64,000 nt of DNA, from positions 1 to 64,000 of the forward strand of contig JAISRZ010000083.1 of the NCBI GenBank assembly GCA_031273455.1. The letters are read 5' to 3'. The stretch comes from Deltaproteobacteria bacterium. GTDB taxonomy: Bacteria; Desulfobacterota; Desulfarculia; Adiutricales; Adiutricaceae. The position numbers were made by a program, and so were the translations under genes. Below the pieces are notes generated by a model. That model was given only the letters and a program-made list of their open reading frames with translations, made no database searches and had not been told where the DNA came from. Below, one piece after another: positions 47,017 through 57,300 of the stretch (position 1 is the first letter of the stretch; every line of letters begins with the position of its first letter).

Positions 47017-47685
47017 ATGAAAATTATTAATAATTACCAAGTCAAATCTAAAAAACGAGTTGCAGATCATGGTGAGGTGTTAACAGCTGAACGTGAAGTT
47101 AACGCTATGCTAGATCTAGTCAAGCAAGAAATCGAAAGGATTGATAGCCGTTGTCTAGAACCAGCATGTGGTAATGGAAATTTTTTGGCTGAAATACTTT
47201 GTCGTAAATTAAAAATAGTACAAAAATACTATAACAGCAATCATAATGACTATGTTAAATATTCTTTTCTAGCTGTTACAAGCATTTATGGGGTTGATAT
47301 ATTATCTGACAACGTTGATGAATGTATTACACGTTTATTTGACATATTTATAAATGAATATTCGGCTGTTTTTAAAAATATGCCTTTTGATGATTGCCAA
47401 CAAGCAATACTTTATATTCTTCGTCGCAATGTTCTTTGTGGTGATGCTTTAACTATGAGGACAGTAGATGGAAGTCCTATTATTTTTTCAGAATGGTCCT
47501 TCGTTACTGGTGACTTAATAAAACGTAGAGATTTCCGTTTTGATGAATTGCTTCAAGGTCATCAAAAGCAAAGAACTATTTTTATGGATGATTGGAAGTA
47601 CGATGATGAAATAAATGCGTATATCCCATTGCCTATGCGAGAATTTCCTCCAATACCATATACTATGGTACAAAATTATGACTGA
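47017..47685 (+). CDS. DNA methyltransferase-like protein, subunit 1 of restriction system
   Basis: The 222-residue protein has the N-terminal VADHGEVLTAEREVN pattern, a variant of the GEVFTP region of type I-like methylases, and SAM motif I CLEPACGNGNFLAEIL near residue 47. Motif IV (NPPY) is missing; the end reads PIIFSEWSFVTGDLIKRRDF and FPPIPYTMV, a known small partner protein of this kind of operon. It overlaps the next gene by eight bases. It may bind SAM or serve as a specificity or structural subunit. AT-rich, unlike the core genome, so probably acquired. Confidence 0.8.
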   Translation: MKIINNYQVKSKKRVADHGEVLTAEREVNAMLDLVKQEIERIDSRCLEPACGNGNFLAEILCRKLKIVQKYYNSNHNDYVKYSFLAVTSIYGVDILSDNVDECITRLFDIFINEYSAVFKNMPFDDCQQAILYILRRNVLCGDALTMRTVDGSPIIFSEWSFVTGDLIKRRDFRFDELLQGHQKQRTIFMDDWKYDDEINAYIPLPMREFPPIPYTMVQNYD

Positions 47686-49207
47686 AAATAAGTTGTTTCA
47701 CAAAAATTATAATCCTGATGTTCTTAACTGCTTAGCAAACCTCTCTAATGATGAGGTATTTACTCCACCTGAAATTGCTAATAAAGTTTTGGATATTCTT
47801 CCTCAAGAAATATTCAGTGATAAAACTATAACTTTTTTAGATCCAGCTTGTAAATCTGGTGTGTTTTTAAGAGAAATAGCTAGACGTCTTTTAGTTGGAT
47901 TAGAACACGAATTCCCGGTTTTACAAGATCGTATTGATCATATTTTTCATAATCAATTATTTGGTGTCTCTATAACAGAATTATCTTCTCTTCTCTCTCG
48001 TAGAACAGTTTATTGTTCTAAATACCCTAATAGTATTTATTCAGTTACAAAATTTGACGATGCAGAAGGAAATATAAGATTCAAAAAAATATCTCATTCC
48101 TGGAATGGTAAAAAATGTATTTTTTGTGGTGCAAGAAAGGCTGAATATGAACGTGATGATCTGTTAGAGTCACATGCCTATGAATTTATTCATATTTCAG
48201 ATCTAGGGGATTTTTTCAAGATGAAATTTGATGTAATTATTGGAAATCCTCCATATCAATTGAATGATGGCGGAGGTAGTGGAACAAGTGCAATACCAAT
48301 TTATCATCGTTTTGTTGAACAAGCCATAAAATTAAAACCACGTTTTATGTCTATGATAATACCTGCGCGTTGGTATACAGGTGGAAAAGGCCTTGATGCT
48401 TTTAGACAAAAAATGCTTAATGATCCACATTTAATAGAATTAGTTGATTTTTGTGATTCACGTGATTGTTTCCCTGGTGTGGATATTGCGGGGGGTATAT
48501 GTTATTTCCTGTGGGATAGAGATAAAATTGGTTTATGCAAAATTACATCTTTAAATAAAGATAAACACTCTATACAAGAAAGACCGCTAAATGAGTTTAA
48601 CGTTTTGATTAGAGATAATTTGACTATTGATATAGTTAGAAAAGTTATATCTAAAATTGATATGACATTAGAGGATCTTGTTTCAAGTAGAAATCCATTT
48701 GGATTAGATTCAAGAGAAAAACCTCGAATTAATGGAGATTTAATTCTTTACTCAAGTTTTGGTAAAGGCAAGATTGAATCTGATAAAGTTAAATCTGGTT
48801 TTAGCTTGATTGATAAATGGAAGGTTCTTCTCTCAAAAACATCAAATGATCATGCTGGTCAACCAGATAAATCAGGCAAGAGGAGAATATTTTCTAGGGT
48901 TCATGTAATGCCCCCTGGTTCTGTTTGTACTGAATCTTATTTAGTTGTTGGATGTTATGATTCAGAAGAGGAAACTTTAAATCTAGCAAATTATTTAAAA
49001 TCGTTTTTTTGTAGATTTTTAGTATCTTCAGTTTTGTTAACACAAAATATTACAAAAAATAAATTTTGTTTTGTTCCAATTCAAGATTTTTCAGAGACTT
49101 GGACTGACGATAAGCTCTATAACAAGTATGGTATTACAGATAATGAAATTGTTTTCATTGAAAGCATGATTCGTCCGATGGAAATTGAGGCTAATTCAAA
49201 TGAATAA
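47678..49207 (+). CDS. N6-adenine DNA methylase, Eco57I-like
   Basis: I use ATG 47678, overlapping the previous stop; the frame is open earlier but inside the first gene. The 509-residue protein has a VFTPPEIANKVLDIL start, motif I FLDPACKSGVFLREI near residue 62, a four-Cys/His-like finger region (CIFCGARK) and motif IV DVIIGNPPYQL near residue 190, all of the N6-adenine type. A C-terminal part of about 250 residues may recognise DNA. It modifies host DNA to protect it from the neighbouring restriction proteins. It overlaps the next gene by eight bases. Confidence 0.88.
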   Translation: MTENKLFHKNYNPDVLNCLANLSNDEVFTPPEIANKVLDILPQEIFSDKTITFLDPACKSGVFLREIARRLLVGLEHEFPVLQDRIDHIFHNQLFGVSITELSSLLSRRTVYCSKYPNSIYSVTKFDDAEGNIRFKKISHSWNGKKCIFCGARKAEYERDDLLESHAYEFIHISDLGDFFKMKFDVIIGNPPYQLNDGGGSGTSAIPIYHRFVEQAIKLKPRFMSMIIPARWYTGGKGLDAFRQKMLNDPHLIELVDFCDSRDCFPGVDIAGGICYFLWDRDKIGLCKITSLNKDKHSIQERPLNEFNVLIRDNLTIDIVRKVISKIDMTLEDLVSSRNPFGLDSREKPRINGDLILYSSFGKGKIESDKVKSGFSLIDKWKVLLSKTSNDHAGQPDKSGKRRIFSRVHVMPPGSVCTESYLVVGCYDSEEETLNLANYLKSFFCRFLVSSVLLTQNITKNKFCFVPIQDFSETWTDDKLYNKYGITDNEIVFIESMIRPMEIEANSNE

Positions 49208-51725
49208 AGAATTATTTCCTGAACGTCCAACGTTAATTCCAATGATATACGCTTATGAAGACTCCAATCCAGAGTATCATGGATTCCTTAAGGTTGGCTA
49301 TACATCTAAAGATGTAGAGAAGCGTGTTGCCGATCAATACCCTACTAAGCGACCAAGAGGTAAAAAACCTTATCGTATTGTTTTTTCAGAAACGGCCCTG
49401 TACTCTGATGGAAATACCTTTACTGACCACGATATTCATCGTGTGCTTCAAAGAATGGGTTTTGTCAAAGAAGGAGAATGGTTCCGTTGCGCCATTGATG
49501 ATGTAAGAGCCGCTTGGTTAGCTGTTAAAAATAGAATAGAAAATTTTGAAAATAGAACTTATGATTTTAAGATGCGTCCAGAACAGGAAGAAGCTGTTAA
49601 TAAAACTATACAATATTTTCAAACCGGATCAAATAATCAACCTTATAGATCTTTAAAGTTCCTTTGGAACGCTAAAATGCGTTTTGGAAAAACTTTTGCT
49701 GCGTATCAACTTGCTAAGCGGATGAATCTCCTAAAAATATTGATACTAACTTTCAAACCTGCTGTCCAAAGCGCATGGGAGGAAGATTTACTAACCCATA
49801 TTGATTTTGAGGGTTGGCAGTTTATCAGTCGTAATTCTGATTTAACATATAACAAGGCTGACCTATCACGGCCTATTGTATGCTTTGGTTCGTTTCAAGA
49901 TTATCTCGGAACTAATGAAAATGGTGGTATCAAAGCTAAAAACGAATGGGTTCACACAACTAATTGGGATTTGGTTGTTTTTGATGAATATCATTATGGA
50001 GCTTGGCGTGATAACGCTAGAAAACTCTTTGAAAACATAGATGAAGATGAATATGACAATTTTGATCCAGAAAAGTATTTAAAAGAAGAATCATCTAACG
50101 CTTATAATGAATCGTTTCTACCAATTACTACCTCAAGATATCTGTTTTTATCTGGAACACCATTCAAAGCCCTTAATTCTGGCGAGTTCATAGAAGATCA
50201 AATTTATAATTGGACATATTCCGATGAACAAAGAGCTAAAGAAAATTGGTCAGAGCCTCCAAATAATCCATATGCTGCTCTACCACGCATGGTAATGATG
50301 ACTTACAAAATTCCTGAGCAAATCCGTAAGATCGCTATACAGGGTGAATTCGATGAGTTTGATTTGAATGTTTTTTTCTCCGCAACTGGTACTAACGAAA
50401 ACGCTCGTTTTGTTTATGATGAACATGTCCAAAAATGGTTGGATCTTATCCGTGGAGCGTATATTGAAACGACTACGAATGAGCTAAAATTAGGAACTCA
50501 AAAACCACAAATGCCGTTTTCTAACCCACGGTTATTAAATATCCTTACACATACCCTTTGGTTTCTGCCCAATGTTGCATCTTGTTATGCGATGAAAAAT
50601 TTATTAAATCAAAGAACAAATAGTTTTTTTAAAGATTATACTATCAATGTTTGCGCAGGAACTAGTGCTGGTATTGGCTTAAAAGCTTTGGATCCTGTTC
50701 TACAATCACTAGATAATCCTCTTAAAACTAAATCTATTACACTTACTTGCGGTAAATTGACTACTGGTGTTACTGTCAGACCATGGACAGGAATATTTAT
50801 GTTGCGAAATTTATCTTCTCCTGAAACTTATTTTCAAGCTGCTTTTAGGGTTCAAAGTCCATGGGAAATTGATCTTGAGAATAGTAAAAAGCAAATCATG
50901 AAGCATGAATGTTATGTTTTTGATTTTGCTCTTGATCGAGCGTTAAAGCTGATTGCTGATTATAGTTGCCGTTTAAATATTAATGAAAGTAATCCAGAAG
51001 TAAAAGTTGAAGAATTTATTAAATTTCTTCCTGTCATAGCTTATGACGGAAGCTCCATGACACAAATAAATGCAAGTGATGTTCTTGATTTTGCTTTAGT
51101 AGGAACATCTGCTACACTTCTTGCTAAACGTTGGGAAAGTACTTTACTTGTCAATGTTGATAATGAAACACTCGCTCGTCTTTTAGCAAATGACGATGCA
51201 ATACGAGCTTTAATGAGCATTGAAGGATTCCGTAGTCTCAATACAGATATTATAAAAATTATTAATCTTACGGACAAAGTCAAAAAAATTAAATCTAAAG
51301 ATAGAAATTTATCTAAAAAAGAAAAAAAGGAATTAACTGAAGAGGAGAAAGAATATAAATTAATACGGAAGCAAATTCAAGAAAAATTAATAAAATTTGC
51401 TACCCGTATTCCTGTGTTCATGTACTTATCTGACTTCAGAGAATATAGCCTAAAGGATGTTATTACTCAACTGGAGCCTAGTATATTTAAAAAAGTAACA
51501 GGCTTAAATGTAACTGATTTTGAGTTACTTCTTTCTCTAGGCTTATTTAATGCACCGTTAATGAATGATGCCGTCTACAAATTTAAACGGTATGAAGATT
51601 CAAGTCTGAATTATACTGGAATCGATAAACATGATTACGAAAAAGTCGGGTTATATGACACTGTAATCACTCATGAAGAATATAAAAATCTGTACAATAT
51701 TCAACAAGATTCAATGGATACTTAG
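49200..51725 (+). CDS. GIY-YIG nuclease / SF2 helicase restriction protein
   Basis: ATG 49200 has GAGG upstream and overlaps the methylase stop. The N-terminal ~100 residues form a T5orf172-type GIY-YIG nuclease: MIYAYEDSNPEYHGFLKVGYTSKDVEKRV with later Arg, His and Glu positions. From residue ~130 a superfamily 2 ATPase follows: motif I AKMRFGKTFAA, motif II VVFDEYHYGAW, motif III FLSGTPF, and later TCGKLTTGVTV and FQAAFRVQSPW with the arginine motif. The 841-residue protein is the probable translocating endonuclease of the operon. AT-rich. Confidence 0.88.
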   Translation: MNKELFPERPTLIPMIYAYEDSNPEYHGFLKVGYTSKDVEKRVADQYPTKRPRGKKPYRIVFSETALYSDGNTFTDHDIHRVLQRMGFVKEGEWFRCAIDDVRAAWLAVKNRIENFENRTYDFKMRPEQEEAVNKTIQYFQTGSNNQPYRSLKFLWNAKMRFGKTFAAYQLAKRMNLLKILILTFKPAVQSAWEEDLLTHIDFEGWQFISRNSDLTYNKADLSRPIVCFGSFQDYLGTNENGGIKAKNEWVHTTNWDLVVFDEYHYGAWRDNARKLFENIDEDEYDNFDPEKYLKEESSNAYNESFLPITTSRYLFLSGTPFKALNSGEFIEDQIYNWTYSDEQRAKENWSEPPNNPYAALPRMVMMTYKIPEQIRKIAIQGEFDEFDLNVFFSATGTNENARFVYDEHVQKWLDLIRGAYIETTTNELKLGTQKPQMPFSNPRLLNILTHTLWFLPNVASCYAMKNLLNQRTNSFFKDYTINVCAGTSAGIGLKALDPVLQSLDNPLKTKSITLTCGKLTTGVTVRPWTGIFMLRNLSSPETYFQAAFRVQSPWEIDLENSKKQIMKHECYVFDFALDRALKLIADYSCRLNINESNPEVKVEEFIKFLPVIAYDGSSMTQINASDVLDFALVGTSATLLAKRWESTLLVNVDNETLARLLANDDAIRALMSIEGFRSLNTDIIKIINLTDKVKKIKSKDRNLSKKEKKELTEEEKEYKLIRKQIQEKLIKFATRIPVFMYLSDFREYSLKDVITQLEPSIFKKVTGLNVTDFELLLSLGLFNAPLMNDAVYKFKRYEDSSLNYTGIDKHDYEKVGLYDTVITHEEYKNLYNIQQDSMDT

Positions 51726-52029
51726 TATTTGTATCAATAATATTAAATTTTATTTTAAATTTAATTTATCAAAAAGCGTACAAATTGTTCTAAACCTTAT
51801 TTTATATTAATAATTAAAGATAATTTATCTGTTTTTTGTATTTTATCAAGAGATGATGGTTTTTTATTGGTTTTATATATTTTATTGTATCATCTTTCAT
51901 CGATAAAGTCATGGAAAGTGAATAATTATATAATTCCAATACGTTAGCGTTATTATTTGAAAAATTAGATACACTAAGGTTTCAATGTAAATATATCCTG
52001 TTAGAAAGTTTTAATTAAAAGGACTATCT
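51726..52029. other. AT-rich intergenic stretch
   Basis: No gene. It separates the methylase/helicase operon from two further accessory genes, so they may have a separate promoter. I see no clear -35/-10 pair. Confidence 0.4.
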
Positions 52030-52518
52030 ATGACTTCAACTAACAAACAAATTACAGGGAACATTGGTATTTTTTATATTTCTTATGTCTTATCACTTCT
52101 TGATTGGAATGTTTTACTCACTTCTAGAAATTCCCGTGGAGCTGATTTGGTTATTTCAAAGAACTCCATTATCCATGCGCTTCAGGTAAAATCTGTAAGT
52201 AAGAACAATGATTTTTCATTAGGAATTAATTATAATGATCCATTAATCGATTTTTGGGTACTTTTACTTAATGCAAGAGGCGATCGTCCTAAAGTTTTTG
52301 TTGTTCCAGCTGAAGATATCATTAATGAAAGAGATAAGCCATATGAAACTAATGATAATACTGGTCTAATAACTTTTGATGTGCCTAAACAACCTGATAC
52401 AGAACCCAAAAATTTTTGGATCAGTTGTAAATATCTAAATGGACCTGTTGGAACATCTAAGTATCTTAATAATTTTGATCAATTTAATATTTATTCTTCT
52501 TTACAGTCTAAAAGTTGA
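52030..52518 (+). CDS. Predicted PD-(D/E)XK nuclease-like protein (162 aa)
   Basis: AAGGA stands before ATG 52030. The sequence follows a common nuclease pattern: TGNIGIFYISYVLSLLDW (helix), NSRGADLVISKN (Asp), then IIHALQVKSVS (Q-x-K), giving D...QxK. The remainder (FWVLLLNARGDRPKVFVVP) is also seen in such proteins. It may be the restriction nuclease or an accessory in the island. The gene is 15 bases upstream of the LRR gene, likely co-transcribed. Family call by pattern only. Confidence 0.65.
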   Translation: MTSTNKQITGNIGIFYISYVLSLLDWNVLLTSRNSRGADLVISKNSIIHALQVKSVSKNNDFSLGINYNDPLIDFWVLLLNARGDRPKVFVVPAEDIINERDKPYETNDNTGLITFDVPKQPDTEPKNFWISCKYLNGPVGTSKYLNNFDQFNIYSSLQSKS

Positions 52519-52533
52519 TTGTAAGATTTTATT

Positions 52534-53895
52534 ATGCAAAAAAATAAAAAAATTATACTAAAAATAACCAATCATTCTGATGCTGATGCAATAAGAAAAT
52601 TGAAAAAAGAGGATAATAACCTTTTTAAAATTTATTATGATAGATCTGACGCTATTGCTGTTGTTGATGTTGTTGAGCAGGGTGTATTTTATCGTAAATG
52701 GTTTTTATTCAACCAATTGTTTTTCTTTGGCGCTAATGTTCATTTTTATAATTTTGATATAATACAAAATAATTATTTCAAATTATTAGAAGTAAATGAC
52801 GGAAAACTAATTAGTTTAGGCCTTTCAGAATCTAAAATTGAAAGCATTGAAGCTTTATCTGGTTGTAATAGTTTGGTTAGCTTGGATTTATCTCATACTA
52901 AAATTAATAATCTATCACCTCTTTCAAATTGTATTGATCTTAAATATTTGAGTTTAGAAGATTGTTCTGAAATTACTGATATAAGTCCATTGGCTAATTG
53001 TCCGAACCTTACTTACCTATTTATTTCAAATAATTCTAAGATTATAGATTTTTCTCCATTATCTTGTTGTCATAATTTAACTCATCTAGCAATAAGGGGA
53101 TGTGTAAATATTTCAGATGGAGTATTTTTATCTAAACTTGATAAATTACGGTCATTAGATCTATATAGTTCACCTATACCAGATCTTTTTCCTCTATCAA
53201 ACTTAAAAAATATTAATAAGGTTAATTTACAATATAATGATAAATTAAAAAATATTTCTGCGCTTAGTAGTTTAAAAAGTTTAGAGTTTTTAGTTATATG
53301 TGAAAATAAAATTATACAAGACCTAACTCCGTTAGATAATTTAACCAATCTTCAGTTTTTAGCTGTAGCTAATTGCCGTAAATTATCAAACATTTCATCT
53401 TTATCTAATCTCAGAAACCTTACACATCTTATGTTGTCATTTATAGGGCATACAACTGATGATATGGTATTTTCATTATCAAAATTAATTAACCTTAAGT
53501 ATTTATGTCTTAGAGGATTTTCTTTTTCTAATCTTGACTTTATAAAGAATTTGGTTAATTTAGAACATTTAAACTTAAATTATAATGATATAACCAATGT
53601 ATCAAGCTTGACTAATTTAACTAAATTGCGTAAATTAGAGTTACAATCTAATTCAATAACTGATTGTAAAGAATTATTTAACGTAAAATCGCTTGAATTT
53701 TTAAATATTTCTGATAATTATATCAATCATAATATAAATTTTTTGACTGAAATGCCTAATTTAAAAAATGTTTTTGTTTCACACAATAGTGAATTTGAAG
53801 TAATTAATGAAGTTAAAACTGTTGATTTTGCTGGAATAATAGATGATGATGATTCATACTTAGAAGCACAGGATAGAGAGTGTGATCATCTATAA
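52534..53895 (+). CDS. Cytoplasmic leucine-rich repeat protein
   Basis: No signal peptide. An N-terminal domain of about 85 residues (HSDADAIRKLKKEDNNLF, then VVDVVEQGVFYRKWF) is followed by some 14 LRRs of 22 residues of the internalin/SDS22 kind, for example LVSLDLSHTKINNLSPLSNC and LRKLELQSNSITDCKELFN. The end is acidic (DDDDSYLEAQDRECD). LRR stacks bind proteins. Its place directly after a nuclease-like gene in a restriction island suggests a sensor or effector role in defence, but I know of no described partner. AT-rich; probably in one unit with the preceding gene. Confidence 0.75.
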   Translation: MQKNKKIILKITNHSDADAIRKLKKEDNNLFKIYYDRSDAIAVVDVVEQGVFYRKWFLFNQLFFFGANVHFYNFDIIQNNYFKLLEVNDGKLISLGLSESKIESIEALSGCNSLVSLDLSHTKINNLSPLSNCIDLKYLSLEDCSEITDISPLANCPNLTYLFISNNSKIIDFSPLSCCHNLTHLAIRGCVNISDGVFLSKLDKLRSLDLYSSPIPDLFPLSNLKNINKVNLQYNDKLKNISALSSLKSLEFLVICENKIIQDLTPLDNLTNLQFLAVANCRKLSNISSLSNLRNLTHLMLSFIGHTTDDMVFSLSKLINLKYLCLRGFSFSNLDFIKNLVNLEHLNLNYNDITNVSSLTNLTKLRKLELQSNSITDCKELFNVKSLEFLNISDNYINHNINFLTEMPNLKNVFVSHNSEFEVINEVKTVDFAGIIDDDDSYLEAQDRECDHL

Positions 53896-54267
53896 ATTTT
53901 TTAATTTTTACACATTAAAACATCTAAATTTACTTTTTTATATGTTTTAGAATTTATTTCTCAAATACATATCTTCATTAATTGTTGGAGTGAGATCTTT
54001 AAACTCAATTCAAAGTATTGCTTTATACTTAAAAACTGTTTATGAATGACTAATTTATAACTTTATTGTAATTTTTTTTGATATATATTTCTTTTTTTCA
54101 GTAAAAAACACATATTGTCTTTTAAGTTTTAATATTTAGCATAATTACAACGTTTTAGTCCCTGACAAACAGAGGCGCGATTTTTATTGAGTTATTTTCT
54201 AAACCGTCTTTAAGCTTTCGGGCTCTATAGCCTACGTCATGGAAGATAAAGAAACCAGATTATAGTA

Positions 54268-54305
54268 AGCGGCTAAAAAGGGGTTAAGACCCTTTTTTAG
54301 CCGCT
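54268..54305 (-). terminator. Terminator after the metal ATPase gene
   Basis: AGCGGCTAAAAAGGGGT pairs with ACCCTTTTTTAGCCGCT (one mismatch) around a TAAG loop. It lies just past the ATPase stop and can act on both strands. The 53896-54338 gap holds no gene. Confidence 0.85.
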
Positions 54306-54338
54306 AAACGTTGGGGTTTTAAGGTAACCGCCAAAGGG

Positions 54339-57300
54339 TTACTTTCGAATGGCTCTTAACCCATTGCCCACGACCAGTAAGCAAACCCCAATGTCAGCGA
54401 TGACCGCCATCCACATGTAGGTCACCCCCAGCATGGTTAAGATTAAGAAGAACAGTTTAACCGCGAAGACCAAAATAAAGTTCTGAACCACGATGCTCCA
54501 AACGCTTTTGGCCAAACGGATAAAGGCCGGGATCTTCGAGAGCTTATCGTCCATAATGGCCACCGAGGCCGTCTCAATGGCCACGTCCGTGCCCATCATG
54601 GCCATGGCCATCCCAATGTCAGCGGTCACTAAGGCTGGGGCGTCATTAATGCCATCCCCAACCATGGCCACTTTAGCCGAGCTTTTAAGCTTTTCAATGA
54701 CTTTAGCCTTATCCTCGGGCAATAGCTCCCCATAAAAGCCATCCACCCCAGCGTCCCGGGCCACGGCTTGGGCCACGGCCTCGTTGTCCCCGGTTAGCAT
54801 GACGGTTTTCAGGCCCAAAGACTTCATTTCTTTAATGGCCGCGAGGCTATCGTCCCGTAAAGCGTCAGCCACCGCGAAAACGGCTAAAGGCTTTCCGTCC
54901 TCTAAAAGGATAACCCCAGTTTGGCCATTACCGGTTAGCTCATCCCAAACCGCTTTAACCTGGGGGTCTGGGGCGCTCTTTTCGCTAAGAAGCCGTAAAC
55001 CGCCCAAAAGATACTCTTGGTTAGCGATCTGGCCGCCTAAGCCCTTACCGGGATAGGCTAAGAGGTTATCGACCTCCAAGAGGTTGTCTTTATCCTCGTA
55101 GCTATCGTAGATGGCCCTAGAGACCGGATGATCCGAGCGCGCGGCTAAGGAGGCGGCGAGCTTGAAGGTCTTGGCCGAATCAGCTCCAAAAAGGGGCCGA
55201 AAATCGGTTTTCCGGGGTTTACCGGTGGTAATGGTCCCCGTCTTGTCTAGGGCCACGACTTTAATCTTCCGGCCTTCCTCCAAGACGGCCCCGCCTTTAA
55301 TGATTAACCCTTTTTTGGCCGCCGCGGCCAGACCGCTTAAAATAGTGACCGGAACCGAGATAACCAAAGCGCAGGGGCATGAGATAACTAATAAAACCAA
55401 AGCCTTATAGAGCCAGGGACCCCAAGGCTCCAGTAAGAACAAAGGCGGGATAATGGCCACTAAAAAGGCCAAACCAAAGACCGCCGGGGTGTAGTAAGCC
55501 GCGAACTTGTCCACGATCCTCTGGACCGGGGCCTTTTGGGACTCGGTGGCTTCCACAAAGGAGGCCACCTTGGCTAAAGTCGAGTCCGCGAAGACCGCGG
55601 TGGTCTCATAGACAATGGAGCCTTGGCCATTAATGGTGCCCGCGAAGACCTGGTCGCCGGGGTTTTTATCCACCGGGGCGCTCTCGCCGGTCACTGGGGC
55701 TTGGTTAATGGTGGTAAAGCCGCTTAAGACTCGGCCATCTAAAGGAAGTTTTTCCCCCGGGCGAATCTGGATAATGGAGCCAATGGGGACCTCTTCGGCC
55801 TTAATCTCCATAAACTGGCCGCTTTCCCCGCGCACCGTGGCTTTATCCGGGGTTAAACCCAATAAACTGGCGATGGTGGCCCGGGCTTTACTTAAACTCC
55901 GGTCCTCTAACCCCTCAGCCAAAGAGAAAAGAGCTAAAACCATGGCCCCTTCAGCCACTTCGCCGATTAATACCGCCCCAGTCACGGCTAAGCTCATGAG
56001 GGCGTTCATGTCTAGCTTTAAGTTCTTAAAGGACACGAGGCCTTGTTTGTAGACCGCGAAACCACAACAAATAAAGGAAAGGACCGAGACAACCACGGGT
56101 AAATAATAGGGAGCTTCCCGCCAATGGAGACCCTCGGCGGTGAAGGCCAAGAGAGTGGCGATGATGTACCGCTTCCAAGGGGTGACGGTCTCTTCCGGGA
56201 CCTCGGCCTCTTTAAGCTCCTTAGCCTCAAAGCCAGCGGCCTTAATCACGGCCCACAGGGGCTCTAAGCTCGGAAGATCGTGCTGAATGGCCACAGTCCG
56301 CGAGTTGAGGTTAAAATCCAACTGATTAACGCCCGCGACCTTTTCCAGCTTACTCTGGAGCTGGTTGACCTCCATGGCGCAGCACATATCCGAGATATGG
56401 AAGCGGCTGACCGGGCCCGTGAGCTTAGACGGTGGGTTAGGTTGGGGGTTAGCGGCGGGTTTAGCCATAGAAATCTGGGGTTTAGCCATTGGCCCATCCC
56501 CGGTGACCTCAGTGGCCTCAAAGCCCGCGGCCTTAAAAACCGCCCAAACTGGCTCAAGATTCGGTAGGTTGTGGCTTAAAGCGATGGTCCGGGTGGGTGG
56601 ATCGATCTCTAAACTCCCCAAGCCCGTAAGCTTAGCCTTAAGGTAATCAGCCTCTTTGGCGCAGCACATGTCCGCGATATGGAAGCGGCTGACCTGGCCC
56701 GTGAGCTTAGTCGGCGGGTTAGGTTGGGGGTTAGCGGCGGGTTTAGCCATAGAAATCTGGGGTTTAGCCATTGGCCCATCCCCGGTGACCTCAGTGGCCT
56801 CAAAGCCCGCGGCTTTAAAAACCGCCCACACTGGCTCGAGATTCGGTAGGTTGTGGCTTAAAGCGATGGTCCGGGTGGGCAGATCGATCTTTAAACTCCC
56901 CAGGCCCGTAAGCTTCGCCTTAAGGTAATCAGCCTCTTTGGCGCAGCGCATGTCCGCGATATGGAACTTAGTCATTGAAGGCTCCGTGGGGGAAAGACCG
57001 GGTTGGGCCATAACGATCGAAGAGTTAGCCTTGGCTAAAGGCGAATCCTCGCCCGGAAGCTTAGCCTTTGGGCGATCAGCCTCTTGGGGGCTACAGATGT
57101 CCGGAACTTGGAAACGGGTGACTAAAGAAGGGGGTTCGGTTAAAGCCGCGGTCGAAGGGGTCTCGCCGCGGGACCTTCGGGCTGGGTCGTCGTCATCCTC
57201 CCCGGCGGCGGAAGCCGGGCCTCCTTTGGCCGTTTCGCCGTGGCCCTCGGACGCGGAAACCGTGAAGCCACCTAAAGACGGGGCGGCGTGATGATGATGA

